A DNA stretch of 64,000 bases from Actinoplanes sp. NBRC 103695 (lineage in GTDB: Bacteria; Actinomycetota; Actinomycetes; Mycobacteriales; Micromonosporaceae): positions 1 through 64,000 of the forward strand of contig NZ_BSTL01000015.1 of assembly GCF_030269485.1 (NCBI RefSeq), given 5' to 3'. How positions within the stretch are numbered: position 1 is the stretch's first letter; every line of letters begins with the position of its first letter. The notes under the pieces are model-generated. The model was not told the origin of the DNA and did not search any database. It saw only the letters and a program-made list of their open reading frames with translations. The position numbers and the translations under genes are program-made. Shown in pieces: positions 41,224-48,800 of this stretch.

Positions 41224-41718
41224 CTAGTTCCGCTTCGCCCGGGGGGCGGCGGATCGGGGTGGCCCGGCACGCATCCGATCGCGGACGCGGCCCAGGATGT
41301 CGGTGAGCGCCGCGACGTCACGCTTGCTCAACGAGCCCAGCAGCAGCTCGCGGACCACGTCGTTGTGTCCGGGCAGCACCGCGTCCAGCACTTCGCGACC
41401 GGCCGGGGTCATCTCGACGATGATGCTGCGTTCGTCGTCCTCGCCCGGCGTACGCGTGATCAGGCCTCTCTTCTCCAGTTGCCCGGCCTGGTAGGTGATG
41501 CCCGAGCGGCTGTAGACCAGCCCGTCCGCCAGGTCGGTCATCCGGAGCCGGCCGGTCGGCGAGCCGAAGAGCCGGGCCAGGATGCCGAAGGCCGGCCCAG
41601 TGAGCCCGCCGTCGTCGCGCAGCTGCTGCTCGACGCCGTGCTCGAGCAGGCTCGCCACCTCACGCAGGGCGAAGTACGCCGCCAGTTCCTCCGCGCTCAG
41701 CGGCGCGTGCTCCGTCAC
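41224..41718 (-). CDS. MarR-family transcriptional regulator
   Basis: 164 residues, GTG start. Winged helix: GPAFGILARLFGSPTGRLRM, TDLADGLVYSRSGITYQAGQ (recognition helix) and KRGLITRTPGEDDERSIIVE (wing). Convergent with the serine hydrolase gene, 7 bp between stops. Target unknown; the tail (GPPRSAAPRAKRN) is basic. Confidence 0.88.
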   Translation of the reverse strand: MTEHAPLSAEELAAYFALREVASLLEHGVEQQLRDDGGLTGPAFGILARLFGSPTGRLRMTDLADGLVYSRSGITYQAGQLEKRGLITRTPGEDDERSIIVEMTPAGREVLDAVLPGHNDVVRELLLGSLSKRDVAALTDILGRVRDRMRAGPPRSAAPRAKRN

Positions 41719-41790
41719 CCAGCCATTCTATTGCTTCGAATCCGAAGCGAGCTACGGCTCACCCCCACCTGAGCCCGCCCCGCACTCTTC

Positions 41791-42127
41791 TCAGGCCGGC
41801 GTCGCGCGGCATCGTTCAGCCTGCTCCCTGACGAGACTCGCCAGTCGCCTGGCCAGATCCGAGCGCAGCGCCACGACGGCGGGTTCGGCCGCCGCCTCGC
41901 GGAACGCCTCCGGCAACCGCCGCGACAGCTCGTCGATCCGTTCCTTGACGAGGCCCGGGTCCAGCCCGTTCCGCTCCGCGAACGCGTCCCAGTGCCGCCC
42001 GGCGATCGCGGCGACCCGGTACTCCGAGCCGATCCGCATCGCCAGCCGGAGCCGCGGAAGGAACATGTCGTCGTACGGCAGGCTGCTGGCGACGCCCGCC
42101 GAGCAGGACGGTCAGGTCGATGGTCAT
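41791..42127 (-). pseudogene. hipA: hipA toxin gene, internally deleted and frameshifted
   Basis: The ATG at 42127 overlaps the hipB stop by 4 nt, exactly as in intact hipBA operons, and encodes MTIDLTVLLGG, the HipA N-terminus. Right after that the sequence continues, shifted by one base, with VASSLPYDD and FLPRLRLAMRIGSEYRVAAI, the last hundred or so residues of HipA. About 300 residues with the kinase active site are lost and total length (337 nt) is not a multiple of 3. The toxin is dead. The C-terminal frame still runs open to the normal stop. Confidence 0.85.
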
Positions 42128-42387
42128 CGTGGGCCTTCGAAGGTCTTCACGTACTCGTCCAGGTCGATCTCCGGCTTCGGGGCGGGGCGGATGTCGGCGA
42201 AGAGGCCGAGGGCCGCCACCACGCGGAGCACCAGGCCGACCTCGGCGCTCGGCTTGCCCGCCTCCAGGCCCGACAACCAGCGGCGGCTGACGCCGGCGTG
42301 CTCGGCCAGTTGCTGCCGGGTCATGCCCTCGGCATGACGCCGCTCGCGCACGTACTTGCCCAGATCGACCGCGTTGTTGATGCGCAT
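42124..42387 (-). CDS. hipB: HipB-type antitoxin, HTH protein
   Basis: 87 residues from ATG 42387 with GGGAGGG seven bases upstream. XRE-type HTH: LGKYVRERRHAEGMTRQQLA then EHAGVSRRWLSGLEAGKPSA. The C-terminus (IDLDEYVKTFEGP) fits the HipB end. With hipA destroyed, it is an orphan antitoxin that probably still binds the large inverted repeat at 42407-42442 before its own gene. Confidence 0.88.
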   Translation of the reverse strand: MRINNAVDLGKYVRERRHAEGMTRQQLAEHAGVSRRWLSGLEAGKPSAEVGLVLRVVAALGLFADIRPAPKPEIDLDEYVKTFEGPR

Positions 42388-42406
42388 GACGACCCTCCCG
42401 GCGTGA

Positions 42407-42442
42407 ACGTACGTGCACATCACTTCTGTTGTGCACGTACGT
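42407..42442. promoter_or_regulatory. HipB operator candidate: 12-bp arms, 12-bp spacer
   Basis: Perfect inverted repeat ACGTACGTGCAC (42407-42418) and GTGCACGTACGT (42431-42442), 20-55 bp before the hipB start. It also contains the last codons and the stop (42420-42422) of the MFS gene lying upstream on the same strand. Confidence 0.75.
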
Positions 42443-43898
42443 GCTCACGGGAGTGGGTGGGTGGACCCGCCGGGTCGCAGAACGAGCGCGTCGGGTGGTG
42501 CGCCGGCAGCCGCCTCGGCATCAGCAGGAAGGCGAGCACACCCCCGGCGACCATCAGACCCGCGCAGATCAGCATCGATGTGCGGTAGACCGGGTGCAGC
42601 GTCGACGACTCGGTCAGGCTGCCGCCGCCCAGGCCCGCAGCCAGCGGCAGCACCGCCACCGAGAGCAAGCCGGCCGCCCGGGCCACCGCGTTGTTCACGC
42701 CGGAGGCGATACCCGCGAAGCGGTCCTCCAGGGCTCCCAGGGCGGTCGCCGTGAGCGGGGCGACCAGCAGCGACAGGCCCAGGCCGAAGACGATCACCGC
42801 GGGCAGGACATTCCACCAGTACGAGGCGCCCTCGCCGACCATCGACAGCAGCACCAGGCCCGTCGCGCAGATCAGCGGACCCACCGTCATCGGGATGCGC
42901 GGGCCGATCCGCTGCCCGAGCGCGCCCGCCCGGGCCGAGAGGGCGAGCATCAGCACGGTCACCGGGAGCAGCGCGATCCCGCCGGTGAGCGGGCTGAACC
43001 CGGCCACTACCTGGAGATTCAGCACGACCAGGAAGAAGACGCCGCCGTTCGCCGCGTACACCAGGAAGGTGACCAGGTTGGCGCCGCTGAACGCCTTCGC
43101 GCGGAACACCTCCAGCGGCAGCATCGGATGCTCGGACCGCCTCTCCACGAGCACGAACGCGACCATCCCGGCCACGCCGACCGCCAGCGCCCCGAGCACC
43201 GCCGCGCTGCCCGGGCCCTGCTCCGGCCACGCCGTGAAGCCGTAGGTCAGGCCGCCCAGCCCGGCCGCCCCGGTCAGCACGCCTGCCACGTCCAGTTGGC
43301 GGGCGGCCGCCGAGTTGCGCGATTCGGGCACGTGGCGGGCCGCGACAACCATGACAAAAGCGGCGATGGGTACGTTGATCAGGAAGATCAGCCGCCAGTC
43401 GGCCACCTCGACCAGCCAGCCGCCGAGGAACGGTCCCAGTGCCCCGCCGACGCCGCCGAGTCCCGACCACGCGCCGATCGCCCGGGACCGGTCACCCGGC
43501 TCGAAGGACGCCTCCAGGATCGCCAGCGCCCCCGGGGTGAGCAGGGCTCCCCCGATGCCCTGCAACACCCGCGCGGCGATCAGCAGCTCGTCGGTGGGCG
43601 CCAGGCCGCACAGCAGCGAGGCGGCGGCGAACCAGCCGACACCGACGAGGAACACGCGCTTGCGCCCGTACCGGTCACCGAGCGAACCGCCGAGCAGGAT
43701 GAGGGACGCCAGACTGAGGGCGTACCCGTTGATCGTCCATTGGAGAGCCGCGGCGTCCGCACCCAGGTCTCGCCCGATCGCCGGAAGGGCGATGTTGACC
43801 ACCGTCGCGTCGATGAAGGCGAGGCTCGACCCGAGGACGGTCGCCAGCAACACCCATCGGCCGGACGTGCTGCCGTATCGGACGAGACCTTGATCCAT
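42420..43898 (-). CDS. MFS drug exporter, DHA2 (14 helices)
   Basis: 492 residues. Motif D1 AFIDATVVNIALPAIGRDLG in helix 1, motif A LGGSLGDRYGRKRVFLVGVG, motif C-like GPFLGGWLVEVADWRLIFLI. About 14 hydrophobic helices. The last 20 residues (HHPTRSFCDPAGPP, then THSREHVRAQQK) are hydrophilic and partly encoded by the hipB operator, so the original end was probably replaced. Follows the NmrA-like gene by 9 bp on the same strand; likely one operon. Confidence 0.9.
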   Translation of the reverse strand: MDQGLVRYGSTSGRWVLLATVLGSSLAFIDATVVNIALPAIGRDLGADAAALQWTINGYALSLASLILLGGSLGDRYGRKRVFLVGVGWFAAASLLCGLAPTDELLIAARVLQGIGGALLTPGALAILEASFEPGDRSRAIGAWSGLGGVGGALGPFLGGWLVEVADWRLIFLINVPIAAFVMVVAARHVPESRNSAAARQLDVAGVLTGAAGLGGLTYGFTAWPEQGPGSAAVLGALAVGVAGMVAFVLVERRSEHPMLPLEVFRAKAFSGANLVTFLVYAANGGVFFLVVLNLQVVAGFSPLTGGIALLPVTVLMLALSARAGALGQRIGPRIPMTVGPLICATGLVLLSMVGEGASYWWNVLPAVIVFGLGLSLLVAPLTATALGALEDRFAGIASGVNNAVARAAGLLSVAVLPLAAGLGGGSLTESSTLHPVYRTSMLICAGLMVAGGVLAFLLMPRRLPAHHPTRSFCDPAGPPTHSREHVRAQQK

Positions 43899-43907
43899 GC
43901 GTCCTTG

Positions 43908-44696
43908 TTACAGGAAATCCGCAGCGTGGTCGCGGCACCAGTCGCGGAAAGGCCGGGCCGGCCGTCCGATAATGCGAGTTACGTCATCGGTGACCGGTTC
44001 GCCCATTCCGACCAGGGATGCCCAGTGCGACAGGGCGGCGTCCACGAACGTCTCGTCGCCCCACTCGGCCAGCAACTGCTCCCGGGCTTCCTCCGGCGAC
44101 AGCTCGACCCACCGCACGTCCCGCCCGATCGCCTCCCCGATGAGTCGCACCTGCTCGGCCTGGGTGAGGTTGGCCGGCCCGGTCAGATGCGGCCGCGTCC
44201 CGTCCAGCTCGTCGCCGAGCAGTGCCCGGACGGCCACGTCGGCGATGTCCCGCTCGTGGATCAGCGACCGGGCCGCCTCCCCGTACGGCCACCGCACCAC
44301 CCCTTCGTCCCGGACCATCCCCGCCCAGCCCAGCGTGTTCGTGGCGAACCCGCCCGGCCGCAGGAAGACCCGGTCGACCCCGGAGTGCTCGACCGCCTTC
44401 TCGACCGTCCCCCAGAACCCGTGCTCAGCGGAGGCCGCCGACAGATACACGACCTTGCGCACCCGTTCCGTGATCGCCCCGACGGCATCCTCGATACCCG
44501 GCACGGCCGGTCCCGGCCACACCAGGAAGACCGTGTCCACACCGTCGAGCGCCGGGCCCAGGCTGCCCGGGTCCGTGAGGTCGGCGGGCACATCCCCACC
44601 CCGCCTGCTCGACGTACGCACCGCGGCTCCCGCCTCGGCCAGACCCACCGCCACGTGCCGCCCGACGTTCCCGGTAGCTCCCGTAACCAAAATCAT
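43908..44696 (-). CDS. NmrA/NAD(P)-binding atypical SDR
   Basis: 262 residues. Begins MILVTGATGNVGRHVAVGLA (TGATGxxG cofactor motif of atypical SDRs), with VVYLSAASAEHGFWGTVEKA and VFLRPGGFATNTLGWAGMV. The usual catalytic Tyr-x-x-x-Lys is absent, as in NmrA-like sensors and quinone-reductase-like proteins. First gene ahead of the DHA2 exporter. Confidence 0.85.
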   Translation of the reverse strand: MILVTGATGNVGRHVAVGLAEAGAAVRTSSRRGGDVPADLTDPGSLGPALDGVDTVFLVWPGPAVPGIEDAVGAITERVRKVVYLSAASAEHGFWGTVEKAVEHSGVDRVFLRPGGFATNTLGWAGMVRDEGVVRWPYGEAARSLIHERDIADVAVRALLGDELDGTRPHLTGPANLTQAEQVRLIGEAIGRDVRWVELSPEEAREQLLAEWGDETFVDAALSHWASLVGMGEPVTDDVTRIIGRPARPFRDWCRDHAADFL

Positions 44697-44760
44697 GGCC
44701 CGACCCTCACACCTGAAGGCGACTCGAGGTCAAGCCTCGCCCGCCGAACCCGACAGGAGC

Positions 44761-44785
44761 GGTTATCCACAGGCTGTGGACAACC
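44761..44785. promoter_or_regulatory. Two inverted DnaA boxes forming a palindrome
   Basis: TTATCCACA at 44763-44771 and TGTGGACAA (TTGTCCACA on the minus strand) at 44775-44783 are separated by 3 bp; outer GGTT/AACC extends the symmetry to 25 bp. Both fit the DnaA box consensus. Located in the divergent gap between the NmrA-like and SDR genes, 53 bp before the latter. Confidence 0.65.
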
Positions 44786-44837
44786 GCTGCCGGGAATGGG
44801 GCTGCGCCTCACGGCCCGAGTCGGCGACCATCGGCGG

Positions 44838-45611
44838 ATGCCTTCGATCACCGGCCGGACCGTTCTTGTCACCGGCGCCAGCCGGCGCATCGCGATCGGG
44901 GCCGCCATCGCCCGCCGCGCGGTGGCCGACGGCGCCTCGGTGCTGCTGCACTCCTGGTCCCCCTACGACGCCGAGCAGACCTGGGGCGCCGATTCGCCGG
45001 AGGCTCTGCGAGACGAGCTCCGCGCGGCGGGCGGCCACGTCGAGCACGTCTCGGCGGACCTGTCCGACCCGGACGCCCCGGCGGCGCTGATCGCGGCGGC
45101 GCGGGACCACTTCGGTCACCTGGACGCCCTGGTCGCCAACCATGCCCGCGGCGTGAACCAGTCGCTGGAGACGCTGACCGCCGCCGAGCTGGACCTGACC
45201 TACGCGGTCAACACCCGGGCCACCCTGCTGCTGGCGAAGGAGTTCGCCGCCCAGCACGACGACACCCGCCCGGGCGGCCGCATCCTCGTGTTCACCTCGG
45301 GCCAGTACCACGGCGCCCAGCCGGCCGAGCTGCCCTACATCGCGTCGAAGGCGGCCCTGCACGAGCTGACCCGCAGCCTCTCGGTGCATTTGATCCCCCG
45401 GGGCATCACGGTGAACTGCGTCAACCCGGGCCCCAACGAGACCGGCTGGGCCGACCCGGAAACTCATGCCGCGGTCCTGCGCATGAGTCCGGGCGGCCGC
45501 TGGAGCACCCCGCAGGACACCGCCAGGCTGGCCTCGTGGCTGCTCAGCGACGAGGCCGCCTGGGTCACCGGCCAGACGATCGCCTCGGACGGCGGCTGGT
45601 CCTCGAAATGA
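44838..45611 (+). CDS. SDR-family oxidoreductase
   Basis: 257 residues from ATG 44838. The cofactor motif is the variant VTGASRRIAIGAAIARR, with an insertion compared with TGxxxGIG; VANHARG replaces NNAG; catalytic Ser/Tyr/Lys are in FTSGQYHGAQPAELPYIASK. C-terminal GQTIASDGGWSS is classical FabG-like. Sequence close to 3-oxoacyl-ACP-reductase-type proteins of unassigned substrate. The stop is inside a 15-bp duplicated sequence. Confidence 0.87.
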   Translation: MPSITGRTVLVTGASRRIAIGAAIARRAVADGASVLLHSWSPYDAEQTWGADSPEALRDELRAAGGHVEHVSADLSDPDAPAALIAAARDHFGHLDALVANHARGVNQSLETLTAAELDLTYAVNTRATLLLAKEFAAQHDDTRPGGRILVFTSGQYHGAQPAELPYIASKAALHELTRSLSVHLIPRGITVNCVNPGPNETGWADPETHAAVLRMSPGGRWSTPQDTARLASWLLSDEAAWVTGQTIASDGGWSSK

Positions 45612-45627
45612 TTGGTCCTCGAAATGA
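45597..45627. repeat. 15-bp tandem duplication at the SDR stop
   Basis: TGGTCCTCGAAATGA occurs at 45597-45611 and again at 45613-45627. The first copy carries the SDR stop. A short slippage-type duplication between convergent genes. Confidence 0.7.
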
Positions 45628-45631
45628 GAGG

Positions 45632-45880
45632 TCACGGGTGCAGCGAGGCGATGAACTGCCCCACGGTGACCGCGTCGCTGGCCACGAGCCGGTTGCGGAT
45701 GTTGCTCGCCCGTTCGATGTCCTCGCGTATGTTGCTGTGCTTCCACTCGCCGCCCCGGGTGTAGGTCTCGCCGTACGTCCCGCTGCCGTCGGGCGCGTCC
45801 CACTCGCGCAGGACGCCAACCGCCCGATCGGACGGATCGTTGCGCCGCACCACGATCGAGTAGCGGTAGTCGTGACTCAT
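45632..45880 (-). CDS. Candidate immunity protein to the ALF-repeat toxin
   Basis: 82 residues, ATG 45880, GGAGGG 9 nt upstream and inside the end of the toxin gene. Sequence: beta-strand start SHDYRYSIVVRRNDPSD, central GSGTYGETYTRGGEWKHSN, and a helix REDIERASNIRNRLVASDAV. Small, cytoplasmic (no signal peptide), slightly basic. No known immunity family recognised. The assignment rests on position: it is 5 nt behind a secreted polymorphic toxin, where immunity genes are nearly always found. Confidence 0.6.
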   Translation of the reverse strand: MSHDYRYSIVVRRNDPSDRAVGVLREWDAPDGSGTYGETYTRGGEWKHSNIREDIERASNIRNRLVASDAVTVGQFIASLHP

Positions 45881-45885
45881 TTTTG

Positions 45886-48800
45886 TCACCCTCCCATCGT
45901 GAACTTGATCTCCCCGGCCTCGAACGGCACCGGCACGTTCGCATCCGACCACAACGCGGCCGAGATCTCCTTCGCCTGCGACTTGGTCAGGCCCCAGGCC
46001 TCCGGTTCACCGTTCTTCGCCGGCGGAAGCCGCCTGATCTCGTAGAACGGGTGCTCGGCCTTGTTGACCCAGAAGCTGTCCGGGGTGTGGAACTGGACCT
46101 CGAACAGGTGACCGGTCGACGGGTCCCGCCACGTCGTGTTGATGCCCTTGTAGTAGCCCATCGACCCGCGAATCCACCCATTACTCACCGAGGTCAGCTC
46201 GTACCCCTGGCTCTTGAGCGCATTGACCGTCTCCTTGACGCCGCCGACGTACCGATCCACCTCGAACAGCGCGGTGTACCTGATGTTGTCGCCGATGCCG
46301 GCAAGCAGCTCGGCCGCCGGGGGTCCCCCCTCCGCGTCCTGGTTGGACGCGAGTTTCCGCTTCAGCGAGTCCGCGGTCTTCAGCCGGTACGCCCAGCCTT
46401 CCCGGGTCGCTCCCGGGACCGACCTGATCAGGTCCTGCATCCGCGGGGACAGGCTCGCCTCGGCAACCCGGGCCGCCTCGATCGCTGCATCCGCCGCCGC
46501 GTTGTCCACCTGGCTGAGGTCGAGCTCGACGCCGTTCTCTTTGTACCGCCAGCTGCCGTCGGGCTGCGTGCCGTTGCAGGGCACCGCCGCGGCCTTGGTC
46601 GCCGCCGCCTTCTTCGCCGCCGCGAGGAACCGGCAAGCCGGTGGCGTCTCCGGGAAGTCGACGTCGTGCCCGGCCTTGAGCACGAGATCCCGGATCTTGA
46701 CGATCCCGTTCTCGATGGTGACCACGCCGCCGTCGAGGTGGACGACGGCCTTCTCGAGATCACCGATCGCCCCGTCCAGCCGGGCCGTGGTGGCCTCGAC
46801 CCGGTAGAGCTTGCCGTCGATCAGGGCGACCGCGTCGTCGAACTTCGCGACCCCGTTCTCCAAGCGCAGCCCGGCGCCGGTGACCTGGGCGATCTTCCCC
46901 GGCTCGCCCGGCACGTCGGCGACGCGGACGGCGAACCGTTCGATCCGCCCGAGGCCACCGGACATCCTGGAGAGCCCCAGGCGCAGCAGGTTGCTGATCT
47001 CCCCCAGCGTCTTGTTGAGCGCGCCACCGATCTCGCCGACCCCGGGGATGGCGAATGAGGCGACGTCGAACAGGGTCAGCCCGAACGCTTTGCCCGGGTT
47101 CTCCTGCCACTCGGTGATGTGGATCAGCTCGAGCGGGTGGTCGCGGAGCATCGCCGGCATCTGCCGGAACCCCTCGACGGTCTTGCCGCAGTTGTTCCGG
47201 AAGTAGTCACCGTCAAGGCCGACCACGACCCAGCTGCCGCAGTCGGCGAGCGCCTTCAGACCCTGGATGAACCCCTTGGCGCCCGCCAGGAGCCCGGCGC
47301 CGACCTGGACGAACCAGTCCTCCGCCCGGTCGCCGTTGCGCTGCGCCTCGTCGCAGGCGGCGTCGTTGCCGGTGTAGCACCTGGCCAGCAGGGCGATGTG
47401 GCCCTTGCTCGCGTCCAGGGCCGTCTGGAGGCTGGGTCGCACCAGTTCCCAGAGGTGCCGGCAGGCGTCCGCCATGTACGTGCTGCATTTGAGGTAGGAG
47501 AGGATGCCGTCCTCGACCTTGTCCTCGAAGGCCTGCTGCTCCCGGGCGATCGCCTGCTGCCGCGCCTGCTCGTCCTGGAGTCCCTTGAGGACATCGGAGA
47601 GCTGCTTGGCCTGGGCGTGGATGTTGGCGGTGGCCGACTTGGCCCACGCGTACGCCTTGTCGATGCTCGCCGAGGCCCGGCCCGCGCTGGCCGCCGCCAG
47701 GTTCGCGTTCTGCGCCGCGTAGTCGGCGATCGCGGCCTCCCGCCACGCCGCCGACTCCCACTGGGTCGCGACACCGGCGGCCGCGGTCGCCCCGTTCGCG
47801 TCGTTGGTGGCCGCGACCGCCGCCTGGTACGCCGCACCGGCCGCACCGATCGCGACGTTCGCCGAGCCGACCGCCCGGGCCGCCGCCTCGTACGCCGGTT
47901 TGATGTCCCCGACCGCGTCCTCGGCCTGGGCGGTGGCGTGATCGGCCGCCGCCTCGGCCTCGTCGGCCCGTCTCGCAGCCGCCGCGGCCTGCTCCTGCGC
48001 GACCACGATCGCTTCGGTGGCGACCGACAACGCGTCCCGCGCGTCGGCGTTGATCGCGGCGAACCGCGACGCGATGTAGCTCGCGGTCCCGGCCCGGTCC
48101 ACGGTCAGCGTCGCAAGGGCGGCGGCGCTACCGGCCGCGTTCCCGGCGATGTCCGCCTGGACGACCGCCTGCCCGGCCTCCCGGACCGCCGCCTCCGCCT
48201 CGGCCTGGGTGTGTTCCGCGTCGACCCGGGCGTTCTCCGCCGCCTGCACGCTGTCCACGGCCGCCTGTCCGGCCAGGTCGGACGCCCGCCGGGCGGTCAG
48301 CGCGTTCTGCTGCGCCACCTTGGCCGCGGTCCGCGCCTGCCGGGCGGCGGCACTGGCCCTCTCGGCCTCGCCGCGGGCCGCCGCGGCGGCAGCCGTCGCC
48401 CGGTTCGCCCAGGCCTGTGCGGCCTGAAACGCATCGCGGGCCCGGTTGGCCTGGATCTGCAGGTCACGAGTCGCCTCGTCGGCGTCCTGCCCGGCCTCGG
48501 TCGCCTCGTCCCGGGCCTTCTGCAGGGCCGCGGCGATCGCGTTGTACTCCTGCTCGGCCGCGAAGCAGCGGGAGGTCGCCGACTTGAGCTCCTCGCCGGC
48601 CCGGTTGACCTTGTTGATCGCCGCCGACTCCCGCTGGACGGCGTCGTTGGCCGCCAGCTGGGCCGTGCCCGCGACCTGGGCCTGGGCGACCGCGTTGGCG
48701 GACGCCCGTTCGGCGTCGGCCCGCAACGCCTTCGCCGTGCCCGCGTGTTGTTTGGCGGAGGTGGCGGCCCGCTCAGCGACACCTCGCTGGTCCTTGGCCC

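Noticed and set aside
44761..44785. Chromosome origin.
   Set aside because: Only two DnaA boxes, no dnaA/dnaN genes and no AT-rich region nearby.
42429..45611. A 1060-residue plus-strand open frame.
   Set aside because: All but its last 257 residues is antisense to the MFS and NmrA-like genes and of Arg/Gln/His-rich shadow composition. Only the SDR from 44838 is real.
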